Numbered from the stretch's first letter, positions 34,314 to 43,939 are shown. The stretch: DNA of 43,939 nt from Pelagibius sp. (GCF_028289705.1 NZ_JANQOI010000185.1:1-43939), one strand, 5' to 3'. Notes: generated by a model from the sequence alone, not told the origin. A program made the numbers and translations.

Positions 34314-35024
34314 TTAGTCGACGACCAAGTGGTGGGGCGGGCGCGCGAAGACCCGCTGGACCATCGGCACGAAGAACTCCAGCGGCGCGGTGTCGTAGTT
34401 CGGGCAGATGGCGCGCTGGTCGTAGCGGTCGACGAAGGCGGCGGTGCACTCGAAGTAGCGGTGCCCGCGCCAGCGCTCCCGCTCGTCGGGATCGAAAGCG
34501 GGGTCATGCACGCCGGCCAGATGGACATGCTGGAAGATGGTGTGGTGGCGCAGCATCCAGTGGGTGCGCTCGGAGACGTAGCTGGCCAGCAGGCAGGCCG
34601 CAAATTCGGCATGGCTGTCGGGACAGAGGACCACGCCGACGTCGTGGAGCAGGGCGGCCACCACGATCTCTTCGTCCTCGCCGGCGCGATAGGCCAGGGT
34701 CGCCGCCTGCAGGCAGTGACGGTAGTTGTTGATCTGATAGCCGAAGCTGGCGTCACCCTCCGAACACTTCAACAGCCGGAGCACCTGGCGCAGCTGTTCG
34801 CGGGCATAGAAGGAGTCCCGCTGCCGGTTGAGCAGGGCCCAGTCCTCGGCGGTCACATCGTCCAGTTCGACGGTATCGATGTAGTGCCAGCCAGCCTCCA
34901 GCAGGGGGCTGCGGCTGTCCGGGCCGAAGCGCGCCGGGTCGCCGGGCGCGCGGCTTGCCCCTCGCGGCGGCCCAAGGCCTCCGCCCGGCCCCACTTCGGG
35001 GGCCCGCAGTCTGCGGTCTCTCAT
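34314..35024 (-). CDS. HD-domain protein (possible PhnZ/MIOX-like oxygenase or phosphohydrolase)
   Basis: A 236-residue protein. The first 38 residues are low-complexity; the conserved part starts GWHYIDTVELDD. Metal-ligand candidates in order are NNYRHCLQAATLAYRAG (His), ALLHDVG (His-Asp), SHAEFAA (His), RHHTIFQHVH (two His), and VDRYDQRA (Asp). The R-x-C-LQ-A-ATLA-x-RAG-x-DEE-x-VVAALLHD-x-G stretch resembles PhnZ-type mixed-valent di-iron oxygenases, which cleave phosphonates, more than ordinary HD phosphohydrolases. GGGGAG supports the ATG at 35024. It lies 122 bases upstream of the amino acid binding-protein gene on the same strand. Substrate unknown. Confidence 0.75.
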   Translation of the reverse strand: MRDRRLRAPEVGPGGGLGPPRGASRAPGDPARFGPDSRSPLLEAGWHYIDTVELDDVTAEDWALLNRQRDSFYAREQLRQVLRLLKCSEGDASFGYQINNYRHCLQAATLAYRAGEDEEIVVAALLHDVGVVLCPDSHAEFAACLLASYVSERTHWMLRHHTIFQHVHLAGVHDPAFDPDERERWRGHRYFECTAAFVDRYDQRAICPNYDTAPLEFFVPMVQRVFARPPHHLVVD

Positions 35025-35098
35025 GCCGTCTCCCCGTCCCCGTGCTTCGCCCGCCCGCGGCAGTTCTTGGGCTGCTGCCGCCTAGAGCCCTTTATGTT

Positions 35099-35200
35099 TT
35101 GTCGGCGCCGGCCCGCACCCCCTCCCGGCCACCCAATGCGATTATCCTGGTGGGTGGCCGGGAGGGGGTGCGGGCTGGAACCGCTTCGACGCAAGTCGAA
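35099..35200. repeat. Dispersed two-hairpin intergenic element, copy 3
   Basis: The 25-base arms 35111-35135 and 35151-35175 pair perfectly around a 15-base loop, followed by TTCGAC-GCAA-GTCGAA (GNRA-type loop). One stem pair is A-T where copies 1 and 2 have T-A, a compensatory change. It lies upstream of the HD-domain gene, between divergent transcription units. Confidence 0.88.
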
Positions 35201-35281
35201 AACGCCTTTGACTAACAAAAGTGTCGGGGAAGTCGCTGGGCCTGTCAAAGCGCGAATCCGCCGGAAACGTCATTCCAGGCC

Positions 35282-35339
35282 TTGACATCGAGCCTATCCA
35301 AACGTAAATGATAATCATTCTCAATTAGAATTATTCTAA
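35282..35339 (+). promoter_or_regulatory. Promoter with Fur box and Irr-type iron control element
   Basis: TTGACA (35282-35287) is 17 bases before TAAATG (35305-35310), a plausible sigma-70 promoter. TGATAATCATTCTCA (35309-35323) matches the Fur box core. TTAGAATTATTCTAA (35325-35339) is palindromic around a central T and matches the ICE motif TTTAGAA-N3-TTCTAA of Irr. The DUF2061 ATG is 12 bases further on. Confidence 0.65.
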
Positions 35340-35351
35340 GGAAGAGGGCCG

Positions 35352-35582
35352 ATGCGCCGGGACTTCGCAAAAACCATCTCCTTCGCCGTCCTGCACTTTG
35401 CGGTCGGCTTCGGTGTGACCTACGCGCTCACCGGCTCGGCGGTGATCGCCACCGGGGTGGCGCTGATCGAGCCAGCGGTGAATACAGTGGTATTCTTCTT
35501 CCACGAGCGCGCCTGGCGCAGAATGGACCGGCGCGACGCCGGTCCGGCCGCCGCTCTGGCAACGGCAGCAAGGGCCGCTTGA
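35352..35582 (+). CDS. DUF2061 small membrane protein
   Basis: A 76-residue inner-membrane protein. The DUF2061 core is KTISFAVLHFAVGFGVTYALTG and ATGVALIEPAVNTVVFFFHERAW, two membrane helices with the conserved His and ExxxN residues. The tail is Ala-rich. GGAAGAGG gives a good ribosome site. DUF2061 proteins have no established function; the iron-type boxes right upstream suggest expression under iron limitation. Confidence 0.85.
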   Translation: MRRDFAKTISFAVLHFAVGFGVTYALTGSAVIATGVALIEPAVNTVVFFFHERAWRRMDRRDAGPAAALATAARAA

Positions 35583-35624
35583 CCCGGGGCCGGCCCGGCG
35601 GCCGGCCGGGCAGTCGCGTGCTGG

Positions 35625-35885
35625 CTAGCGCAGGCTGGAGAGATTTGCGATCAGCGCCTTGTGAGACTGCTGGATCTGCTCGGCGATCTTGTGGGCCATG
35701 TCCTGGTCATGGCTGCAGCAGTTGCGCGCCGCTTCGCCGCTGCGTGCCGCGGTCTCCTTCATCGCATCCGCCATCGCCTGCTCGATGACCTTAGCCAAGG
35801 CCGCGCGCTGGTCTTCGGAGAGGTCCGCGCCCAAGGCCTCGCCGGCCTGTTGCACCGCCGCCTCCGATCGGTCTTTCAGATTCAT
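35625..35885 (-). CDS. Small helical hypothetical protein
   Basis: 86 residues from the ATG at 35885 (GAGGAG seven bases before it). The sequence is almost entirely predicted helix (NLKDRSEAAVQQAGEALGA, SEDQRAALAKVIEQAMADAMKE) with a conserved-looking NCCSHDQDMAHKIAEQIQQSH; the Cys-Cys-x-His could bind metal (inference). No signal peptide. Family not recognised. Convergent with the DUF2061 gene. Confidence 0.65.
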   Translation of the reverse strand: MNLKDRSEAAVQQAGEALGADLSEDQRAALAKVIEQAMADAMKETAARSGEAARNCCSHDQDMAHKIAEQIQQSHKALIANLSSLR

Positions 35886-36009
35886 CCCCGACTCCTCGCT
35901 CCCGTCCCGCTGAGAGCCCGGTTCGGCTCTCCCTCGGTACGAAACTTGTGCCATATCGCGCCGGGAAAGGCGAACGCTTCATCGGCTCCCATCTCTGGCA
36001 GAAGCGCGC

Positions 36010-37584
36010 TCACATAACCGCGCCGATCTGCCAGGGAATGAACTCGGCGTCGCCGAAGCCCAGGGCCTCGGACTTGGAGGGATGGCCGCTGGCGACGGCG
36101 AGGATCTTGTCGAAGATCTCCTGGCCGACCTCGGCGACGGACTTCTCGCCGTCGACGATGCCGCCGCAGTTAATGTCCATATCCTCCGCCATGCGCCGGT
36201 ACATGGCGCTGTTGGTGGCCAGCTTGATGGAGGGGGAGGGCTTGAAGCCGAAGACCGAGCCGCGGCCCGTGGTGAAGCAGACCACGTTGGCGCCGGCGGC
36301 CACCTGGCCGGTGACCGAGCAGGGGTCGTAGCCCGGACTGTCCATGAAGCAGAAGCCCTTGGCCGCCACCTCTTCGGCGTACTTGTAGACTCCCATCAGG
36401 TTCGTGGTGCCGCCTTTGGCGGCCGCCCCCAGCGACTTCTCCAGGATGGTGGTCAGCCCACCGGCCTTGTTGCCGGGAGAGGGGTTGTTGTTCATCTCCC
36501 CGCCGTTGCGCTTGGTGTAGTCCTCCCACCAGCGGATGCGGTCGATGAGTTTTTCGCCGACTTCGCGGCTGATGGCGCGGCGGGTCAGCAGGTGCTCGGC
36601 GCCGTAGATCTCCGGCGTCTCACTGAGGATTGCGGTACCGCCGTTGCGCACCAGCAAGTCCGCCGCGGCGCCCAGCGCCGGGTTGGCGGTGATCCCCGAG
36701 TAGCCGTCCGAGCCGCCGCACTGCAGGGCGAGGGTCAGTTCGCTGGCCGGAACGGTCTCGCGGCGGGCGGCATTGGCCGCCGGCAGCATGGCGGTGATGC
36801 GCTCGATGGCCGCATCGACGGTGCGGCGGGTGCCGCCGGTCTCCTGAATCGTCAGGGTCTGAAAGCGCTCGCCCGGCTGCAGGCCATAGGCATCGAGCAG
36901 GAAGGGGATCTGGTTGACCTCGCAGCCGAGACCGACCATCAGCACGCCGGCGAAGTTCGGATGGCGGGCATAGCCCCAGAGGGTGCGCTGCAGCGCCTCG
37001 TAGCCGTCGCCGCTGTCGGCCATGCCACAGCCGGTGGAATGAACAAAGGCCGCGACCCCGTCGACATTGGGGTAGTCGTTCAGGATGCCGGTCTTGTTGA
37101 AGGCCTCGGCGATGTAGCGGGCGACCGTGGCCGAGCAGTTCACCGAGGTGAGGATGCCGATGTAGTTGCGCGTACCGGCGCGGCCGCCGGGGCGACGGAA
37201 ACCCTGGAAGCTCGCCCGCGCGTCCTCGGTAACGAAGTCGGTCGGCTTGGCGCCTTCGCAGTAAGCATAGTCGCGCTCGAAGTCCCCCATGCCGCAGTTG
37301 TGGACATGGACGTGATCACCGGCGGCGATGGCCCTGGTGGCAAAGCCGATGACCTGGTCGTACTTCACCACCGGCGCGCCCTGGGCGATGGCGCGGGTCG
37401 CCAGCTTGTGGCCGGTGGGGATCACCGTGGTCGTAGTGACCCCCTCCTGCGGCACCGGGGTCGCCTCCAGGATTTCGGCCCGGCTCACCACCACGTTGTC
37501 GTTGGGGCTCAGGCGGACGGTCAGGCTGGCCTCGCCGCCGTCGCTACCGGTCGTTCCGCGTTGCTCGAGTTTCGTGGCGGTCAT
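36010..37584 (-). CDS. UxaA/GarD-family altronate or galactarate dehydratase
   Basis: A 524-residue cytosolic dehydratase for sugar acids. N-terminal SAF domain (about 20-110, with HKLATRAIAQGAPVVKYDQVIGFA and GDHVHVHNCGMGDFER), then the UxaA catalytic part: GFRRPGGRAGTRNYIGILTSVNCSATV, HSTGCGM, GLGCEVNQIPFL, LALQCGGSDGYSGITANPALG, LSETPEIYGAEHLL, and CFTTGRGSVFGFKPSPSIKLATN. These are metal-dependent enzymes in hexuronate or aldarate catabolism. Length suits either UxaA or GarD; which substrate cannot be told. It is the second gene after a FadR-type regulator that likely controls it. Confidence 0.88.
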   Translation of the reverse strand: MTATKLEQRGTTGSDGGEASLTVRLSPNDNVVVSRAEILEATPVPQEGVTTTTVIPTGHKLATRAIAQGAPVVKYDQVIGFATRAIAAGDHVHVHNCGMGDFERDYAYCEGAKPTDFVTEDARASFQGFRRPGGRAGTRNYIGILTSVNCSATVARYIAEAFNKTGILNDYPNVDGVAAFVHSTGCGMADSGDGYEALQRTLWGYARHPNFAGVLMVGLGCEVNQIPFLLDAYGLQPGERFQTLTIQETGGTRRTVDAAIERITAMLPAANAARRETVPASELTLALQCGGSDGYSGITANPALGAAADLLVRNGGTAILSETPEIYGAEHLLTRRAISREVGEKLIDRIRWWEDYTKRNGGEMNNNPSPGNKAGGLTTILEKSLGAAAKGGTTNLMGVYKYAEEVAAKGFCFMDSPGYDPCSVTGQVAAGANVVCFTTGRGSVFGFKPSPSIKLATNSAMYRRMAEDMDINCGGIVDGEKSVAEVGQEIFDKILAVASGHPSKSEALGFGDAEFIPWQIGAVM

Positions 37585-37644
37585 GGTCTGTGTCCTTGCA
37601 CCTTGCTCCGACCGAGCCTGTGCCGCTCGGCTCTGTTTGTTGAC

Positions 37645-38409
37645 TCATTGTGCCACGGCGCGCTGTCCGCGCCGCCGCTCTTCTTCGTCCACCTCCCCGG
37701 CGAACTCCGCTTCGGAGACCCGCAGCAGGTCGTCGGTCGCGCGCCGCAGATGGGCATCCATGGCGCGGCGCGCCAGATCGGGCGCGCGCTGGCGCAGCGC
37801 CTCGATGATCTGCAGGTGCTCGTCCAGGGAGGCCGCGCGGACCTGCACCGCGCGCACCCGCTGATGAAGTCTTGCCCACATGGGCGAGGTCTCGCGCAAC
37901 TCCCAGAGGAGCTCCACCATTTTGATCAGCGCGTTGTTGCGGGTCGCCCGGGCGACGGCGATGTGAAAGCCGCGGTCGCCGTCCTCGCTGACAAATCCCT
38001 CATCGTGCTCGCGTGCCATGAGCGCCAGGCTGGCCTCCAGGGCTTCGATATCGCTGTCCTGGATGAGCTGCGCCGCCAGAAAGGCGATTTCACATTCCAC
38101 AAGGCGCCGCGCCTCCATCAGCTCGAAGGGTCCAAGCCCGAGTTCGTCGCCCTTTGAGCGCATCGGCTGCGGGGCGCGGTCGGCCACCACGAAGATTCCT
38201 GCACCGACCCGCACCTCCACGAGGCCGGACAGCTCCAGCGCGATCATCGCCTCGCGCACGGTAGCCCGGCTGACGCCAAGCTGGCGCGCCAGGTCGCGCT
38301 CCGCCGGCAGGCGCTGCCCAAGCGGGAACTCGCCCTTGGCGATGAGGTCCGCCAACTGCTCGAAGACCTGCTGGAACAGCCGCTTGGTCTGAATCATCTC
38401 GACCGGCAT
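37645..38409 (-). CDS. GntR/FadR-family (FCD) transcriptional regulator
   Basis: A 254-residue regulator. The winged helix (about 10-75) has LPAERDLARQLGVSRATVREAMIALE and LVEVRVGAGIFV. The FCD effector domain (about 95-235) has the expected metal-binding pattern D/E-x-x-x-H in DGDRGFHIAVARATRN, and further His in SLDEHLQIIEAL and MDAHLRRATDDLL. The UxuR/ExuR branch of this family controls hexuronate genes, which fits the dehydratase gene 60 bases downstream. Starts at 38409 or 38397 are both plausible. Confidence 0.9.
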   Translation of the reverse strand: MPVEMIQTKRLFQQVFEQLADLIAKGEFPLGQRLPAERDLARQLGVSRATVREAMIALELSGLVEVRVGAGIFVVADRAPQPMRSKGDELGLGPFELMEARRLVECEIAFLAAQLIQDSDIEALEASLALMAREHDEGFVSEDGDRGFHIAVARATRNNALIKMVELLWELRETSPMWARLHQRVRAVQVRAASLDEHLQIIEALRQRAPDLARRAMDAHLRRATDDLLRVSEAEFAGEVDEEERRRGQRAVAQ

Positions 38410-38476
38410 GCGGTCATCGTCCTTTCTCCACCGCACAGAGGGGGTAAGGGAAATCCCGAAAGGTCAAGATATCAGG

Positions 38477-38487
38477 TGGTCAGGCCA
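38477..38487. promoter_or_regulatory. Candidate FadR-type operator
   Basis: TGGTCAGGCCA is an imperfect palindrome resembling the TGGT-N3-ACCA sites of FCD-type GntR regulators. It lies about 70 bases before the regulator gene start (38409), consistent with autoregulation. Confidence 0.35.
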
Positions 38488-38607
38488 ATCTAAAGCGAAA
38501 TAGGGCGTTCCGGATGAATCCCAAGAACTACCACGAGTTCCGCCTGCCGCAGGGTCCGCCGACCACAATTCCCGATAGCAGATCCGGCCCGGCACCACCG
38601 ACCGAAT

Positions 38608-38643
38608 TTGACACAGGTGCCGCTACTTCACGTTAACGTCATA
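38608..38643 (+). promoter_or_regulatory. Promoter and LiuR-like operator of the acyl-CoA operon
   Basis: TTGACA (38608-38613) is a good -35 box. The perfect palindrome ACGTTAACGT (38630-38639), in the context CTTCACGTTAACGTCATA, covers the -10 region, the usual place for a MerR-family site. It resembles, from memory, LiuR operators (TTTACG-N4-CGTCAA type). A LiuR-like MerR gene is second in this operon. The rest of the 38410-38848 gap holds no gene I can support. Confidence 0.5.
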
Positions 38644-38848
38644 TGGTTGGCGTAATCTCGGAATTCATTAAGTGTATGACGGTAGAGTTGGCCCACGAGG
38701 CGCGGGGCCACGGCCGGTCGAGGGGAAGTCTCAGATACCGGCCGTGCATCCCGTTGCCAAGGTCGGGCGACCGCCGGTTGGGACGGCAATGGGTCGGGCA
38801 TGCCTTGAACCGCACGTTTTTGCGAAGACAAGAGCAGGGTGATGGGAC

Positions 38849-40597
38849 ATGACTTTGGAAAAGGCGCATACAGGCGGCCAGCAGCGTCCTTGGGACAAGA
38901 GCTACCCGCCGGGACTTGATTGGGACAGCGAGGTCTTACAGGAACCGCTGTTCCGGGCCTTCGACCGGGCGGTGGCCGGCTATGGCGAGCGCCCCTGCCT
39001 GGACTTCCTCGGCAAGCGCTACAGCTATGCCGAGGTCAGCGTCCTGGTGGACCGGGCGGCCCGGGGCTTTCAGGACCTGGGGGTCCGCAAGGGCTCCCGC
39101 GTGGCGCTCTTCCTGCCCAATACGCCCTACTATGTGATCAGCTACTTCGCCCTGATGAAGCTGGGCGCCATTGTGGTCAACGTGAACCCCCTCTATGCCG
39201 AGGAAGAGGTCATCGGGTTGATCGAGGACTCCGGCGCCGAGGTGGCGGTCACCCTGGACCTCAAGCTGCTGCTGCCGAAGCTGGTGACGGCCTTCGAGCG
39301 CACCGCGCTGAAGACGGTGGTGGTCTGCGCCATGGGCGAGATCCTGCGCTTCCCCAGCCGCCAGCTCTTCGCCATCGCCAAGCGCGGCGACCTGGCCAAG
39401 GTGCCGAAGGGCGAGGCCTACCTGCGCTTTTCCGAGATGATCGACAACGACGGCAGCTTCACGCCCGCGGAGGTCGGCATCGACGACGTGGCGGTGCTGC
39501 AGTACACCGGCGGCACCACCGGCGTGCCCAAGGGCGCCATGCTGACCCACGGCAGCATCTCCGCCAACACCAGCCAGGTCTGGAACTGGTTCATCGGCGC
39601 GGAGATGGGTAAGGAACGGATGATGGCCGTGCTGCCGCTGTTCCACGTCTTTGCCATGACGGTGATCATGCACATGAGCATCCGCGGTGCGGCGGAGATC
39701 ATCCTGCTGCCGCGCTTCGAGATCACGCTGTTGCTGAAGACCATCGCCCGCACCCGGCCGACCTGTTTCCCCGGCGTGCCCACGCTTTACAACGCGGTCC
39801 TCCACTACCCGAAGCTGGAGCGCTACGACCTCTCCTGCGTCAAGTACTGCCTGTCCGGCGGCGCCTCCCTGCCGCAGGAGGTGCGCGAGGGCTTCGAGAG
39901 CATCACCGGCTGCAAGGTGCTCGAGGGCTACGGCCTCAGCGAGGCCTCGCCGGTGGTCACCTGCAATCCGGTGCTCGGCAACCCGAAGGACGGCTCCACC
40001 GGCTTGCCCATGCCGGGCACCACGGTGGAGATCCGCTCCCTCGACGACCCGGACAAGGTCATGCCTCTGGGCGAGAAGGGGGAGATCTGCGTGCGCGGGC
40101 CGCAGGTGATGGCCGGCTACTGGCAGCGCCCCAAGGAAACCGCCGAGACGCTGCGCGGCGGCGTGGTCCACACCGGCGATGTCGGATACATGGACGAAGA
40201 CGGCTTCACCTTCCTCATCGACCGCCTGAAGGAGGTCATCATCTCCGGCGGCTACAACGTCTATCCGCGCCACATCGAAGAGGCGATCTACCGCCATCCG
40301 GCGGTCGCCGAGGTCACGGTGATCGGTGTGGCCGACGACTATCGCGGCGAGGTTCCGAAGGCCTTCATCCGCCTGAAGGACGGCGAGAACCTGGAGACCG
40401 AAGCCCTGAAGGAGTTCCTGAAGGACAAACTCTCCCCCATGGAGACGCCGCGCCAGGTTGAGTTCCGCGACGAGCTGCCGAAGACCATCATCGGCAAGCT
40501 GTCGAAGAAGGAGCTGATCGCCGAGGAAAGGGCCAAGGCGACAGAGGGGGCGCCGCGTAAAGAGGAAACAATGACCAGCGACGCTGCGCCAACATGA
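38849..40597 (+). CDS. fadD: Long-chain fatty-acid--CoA ligase (FadD type)
   Basis: A 582-residue acyl-CoA synthetase of the adenylate-forming family. It activates fatty acids with ATP and CoA at the membrane face. Motifs in order: ATP-binding YTGGTTGVPKGAMLTH, the PGVPTLYNAVL segment, GYGLSEASPVVTCNP, TGDVGYMDEDGF, hinge DRLKEVIISGGYNVYP, and catalytic Lys in PKTIIGKLSKKEL. Length matches FadD. It heads an operon with a MerR regulator, a thiolase and a beta-oxidation fusion protein, and its last codons overlap the MerR gene by ATGA. Confidence 0.92.
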   Translation: MTLEKAHTGGQQRPWDKSYPPGLDWDSEVLQEPLFRAFDRAVAGYGERPCLDFLGKRYSYAEVSVLVDRAARGFQDLGVRKGSRVALFLPNTPYYVISYFALMKLGAIVVNVNPLYAEEEVIGLIEDSGAEVAVTLDLKLLLPKLVTAFERTALKTVVVCAMGEILRFPSRQLFAIAKRGDLAKVPKGEAYLRFSEMIDNDGSFTPAEVGIDDVAVLQYTGGTTGVPKGAMLTHGSISANTSQVWNWFIGAEMGKERMMAVLPLFHVFAMTVIMHMSIRGAAEIILLPRFEITLLLKTIARTRPTCFPGVPTLYNAVLHYPKLERYDLSCVKYCLSGGASLPQEVREGFESITGCKVLEGYGLSEASPVVTCNPVLGNPKDGSTGLPMPGTTVEIRSLDDPDKVMPLGEKGEICVRGPQVMAGYWQRPKETAETLRGGVVHTGDVGYMDEDGFTFLIDRLKEVIISGGYNVYPRHIEEAIYRHPAVAEVTVIGVADDYRGEVPKAFIRLKDGENLETEALKEFLKDKLSPMETPRQVEFRDELPKTIIGKLSKKELIAEERAKATEGAPRKEETMTSDAAPT

Positions 40598-40992
40598 CCA
40601 AGCTTTATTCCGTAACCGAGCTGGCGGCGGAGCTGAAGGTGACGCCGCGCGCGCTGCGCTTCTACGAGGACAAGGGCCTCATCGCCCCGCAGCGCGCCGG
40701 CAAGACCCGCGTCTATACGCACCGCGACCGCGGCCGCATGATCCTGATCCTGCGCGGCAAGCGCCTGGGTTTTTCGCTGCGCGAGATCGCCGAGTGGCTG
40801 GACCTCTACGATCAGGACCCCGAACAGGTCGAACAGATGCGCCTGACGCTGGCCAGGACACGTCAGCGCATCGAGACCCTTGAGGCGCAGTACAGGGACC
40901 TGACGGAAACCCTGCAGGAACTGCGCGAGATCGAATCAGCCGTCGAGGATTTTCTGAAATCGAAGGGGGCCGAAGTCGAAGCGGCCGAGTAG
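40594..40992 (+). CDS. MerR-family regulator (LiuR-like) of acyl-CoA metabolism
   Basis: A 132-residue regulator. MerR winged helix at 1-70 (YSVTELAAELKVTPRALRFYEDKGLIAPQR, then RVYTHRDRGRMILILRGKRLGFSLREI) followed by a long dimerisation coiled coil (about 80-125). No Cys at all, so not a metal or redox sensor. This type occurs in fatty-acid and branched-chain amino acid degradation clusters, where LiuR is the known example. Overlap with fadD shows it is co-expressed with its likely target. Confidence 0.88.
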   Translation: MTKLYSVTELAAELKVTPRALRFYEDKGLIAPQRAGKTRVYTHRDRGRMILILRGKRLGFSLREIAEWLDLYDQDPEQVEQMRLTLARTRQRIETLEAQYRDLTETLQELREIESAVEDFLKSKGAEVEAAE

Positions 40993-41072
40993 TCGCCGAG
41001 AGCCGCGAGAGCACCCCGGATTGAGCCCAATGCCGACCCAAACGCCGACCCAAATGCCGAAAGGTCCGAGTG

Positions 41073-42211
<1,139 letters not shown>

Positions 42212-42212
<1 letters not shown>

Positions 42213-43939
42213 TGACCATCGCATCCGCTGCCGTCATCGGCGCCGGCGTCATGGGCGCGGGGATCGCCGCCCATCTCGCCAACGCGGGCGTTCCGGTCCT
42301 GTTGCTGGACGTCGTGCCCAAGGAGGGCGACAACCGCAACGCCCTGGCCGAAGGCGCCATCACCAAGATGCTGAAGGCCGACCCGGCGCCCTTCATGTCC
42401 AAGCGTCTGGCCAGGCTGGTGACCCCCGGCAATGTCGAGGACGATATCGACAAGCTGTCCCAGGTCGACTGGATCGTCGAGGCGGTGATCGAGGACCCGA
42501 AGATCAAGCGGGCGCTCTATGAACGCCTGGAAGCGGTGCGCAAGGACGGCTCCATCGTCTCCTCCAACACCTCGACCCTGCCGCTGTCGCTTTTGACCAA
42601 GGACATGCCGGCGCGCTTTGCCGGCGACTTCCTGATCACCCACTTCTTCAATCCGCCGCGCTACATGCCCCTGCTGGAGCTGGTGGTGGGGCCGGATACC
42701 CGGCCCGAGGTGCCGCAGACGCTGGGCGCCTTCGCCGACCAGCAGCTCGGCAAGGGCGTGGTGATGTGCAACGACACCCCCGGCTTCGTGGCCAACCGCA
42801 TCGGCACCTTCTGGCTGCAGTGCGCGGTGGTGGAGACCCTCAACCGCGGCCTCACCATCGAAGAGGCCGATGCCATCATGGGCCGACCTCTCGGCATCCC
42901 CAAGACCGGCGTCTTCGCCCTGCTGGACCTCGTCGGCCTGGATCTCATGCCCAAGGTCGACGCTTCGCTGGCGGCGACGCTGGCCAAGGACGACGCCTAC
43001 CAGGGCCTGCGCCGACCCTTCCCGCTACTGGAGCAGATGATCGCGGAGGGCTACACCGGCCGCAAAGGCAAGGGCGGCTTCTACCGCCTGAACAAGGCCA
43101 ACGGCGCGCGGGTGAAAGAGGCCATCGACCTCAACACCGGCGACTACGCGCCGGCCGCCAAGGCCTCCCTTGCCAGTGTCTCTGCCGCCCGGCGCGGCGG
43201 CGCCAAGGCGCTGGTGGCGCACGACGACAAGGGCGGCCTCTTCGCCTGGGCGGTGATGTCCCAGACCCTGGGCTACGCCGCTGCGCTGGTGCCGGAGATC
43301 GCCGGCGACATCCTCGCCGTCGATCGCGCCATGCGCATGGGCTACAACTGGAAATTCGGCCCCTTCGAACTGCTCGATAAGCTGGGCGCCGCCGACTTCG
43401 CCGAGCGCCTGAAGGCCGAGGGCCGGGAGGTGCCGCCGCTGTTGGAAAAGGCCGCAGGGGCCGAAGGCTTCTACCGCGTACAGGACGGCCGCCTGCAGTA
43501 TCTGACAGTGGATGGCTCTTATGCAGACGTCGAACGCGGCGAGGGCGTGCTGCTGCTCTCCGACGTGAAGCTGCGCAGCGAGCCCCTGGCGAAGAACGGC
43601 TCCGCCTCCCTCTGGGACATCGGCGACGGCGTGGTCTGCCTGGAGATCCACACCAAGCTCAACACCATCGATCCGGAGGTCTTCAAAATCATCGGCAAGG
43701 CGCTGCAGATCGTGCCCAAGGACTACAAGGCGCTGGTGGTCTACAACGAGGGCAGCCATTTCTCCGCCGGCGCCAACCTGGGCCTGGCCATGTTCGCTGC
43801 CAACGTCGGCGCCTGGCCGATGATCGAGGACATGGTGGCCCAGGGCCAGAAGACCTACACCGCGCTGAAGCGTGCGCCCTTCCCGGTGGTCTCCGCCCCC
43901 TCCGGCCTCGCGCTGGGCGGCGGCTGCGAGATCCTGCTG
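42212..43939 (+). CDS. 3-hydroxyacyl-CoA dehydrogenase/enoyl-CoA hydratase fusion, partial
   Basis: Open from the ATG at 42212 to the window edge (576 codons, no stop). The N-terminal NAD-binding domain starts ASAAVIGAGVMGAGIAAHLANAG; catalytic blocks SSNTSTLPLSLL and ITHFFNPPRYMPLLELV (His) and NDTPGFVANRIG follow, then the C-terminal dehydrogenase domain. From about residue 480 an enoyl-CoA hydratase domain begins (VVYNEGSHFSAGANLGL, ALGGGCEILL). Dehydrogenase first and hydratase last is the FadN arrangement, opposite to E. coli FadB. With the thiolase it completes the beta-oxidation spiral. Confidence 0.92.

Noticed and set aside
36082-38157. 691-residue plus-strand open frame
   Set aside because: Antisense shadow of the UxaA-type dehydratase and its GntR regulator.

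Overview
The window reads as high-GC DNA from a free-living, probably marine or saline, alphaproteobacterium of the Rhodospirillales/Kiloniellales type (inference). The grounds are IalB, DUF1127, HfaB-type and DUF1007 families, iron boxes of the Fur/Irr kind, and small intergenic palindromic repeats. No rRNA or tRNA was recognised by eye. The last gene runs off the right edge.

Layout. (1) 104-3023: a phosphonate ABC importer, phnCDE, behind a GntR/HutC-type palindrome. (2) 3148-5258: a less conserved stretch with a helical-repeat protein. (3) 5328-9638: a six-PAS soluble hybrid histidine kinase with an OmpR-type regulator. (4) 9962-12580: a DUF1127 protein, then a DUF1007/NicO nickel-cobalt export pair. 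(5) 12793-18109: the most interesting block. A CsgG/HfaB outer-membrane secretion lipoprotein heads an operon with two unfamiliar secreted proteins. A third secreted protein lies on the other side and shares a mature N-terminal motif with one of them. Two LuxR-type regulators with degenerate receivers, CsgD-like in design, sit beside them. I read this as a holdfast/curli-like extracellular fibre system with novel subunits. (6) 18306-20457: an acquired patch with an orphan protein, a 33-residue basic protein, an IS1595-type transposase remnant and an inverted-repeat element. (7) 20577-23030: an IalB protein, a cytochrome c and a lipoprotein, a candidate small RNA, and a Crp-family regulator.

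(8) 23383-31328: a LacI-controlled carbohydrate ABC importer with a GH63-like hydrolase, and a convergent AGE-family epimerase/isomerase. This fits uptake and breakdown of a glycosylated compatible solute such as mannosyl- or glucosylglycerate. (9) 31645-35024: a class I glutamine amidotransferase, a polar amino acid permease with its binding protein but no ATPase, and an HD-domain protein. (10) 35282-38409: an iron-box-controlled DUF2061 membrane protein, a small helical protein, and a UxaA/GarD-type dehydratase with its FadR-type regulator. (11) 38626-43939: a fatty-acid/acyl-CoA degradation operon (acyl-CoA ligase, MerR regulator, thiolase, fused dehydrogenase/hydratase) behind a LiuR-like palindrome.

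Three copies of a roughly 100-base intergenic element (13672, 33245, 35099) are scattered across the window. Each has a 25-base-pair stem followed by a small hairpin with a GNRA-type loop. The stem arms differ between copies in ways that keep the pairing, so the fold appears to be under selection.
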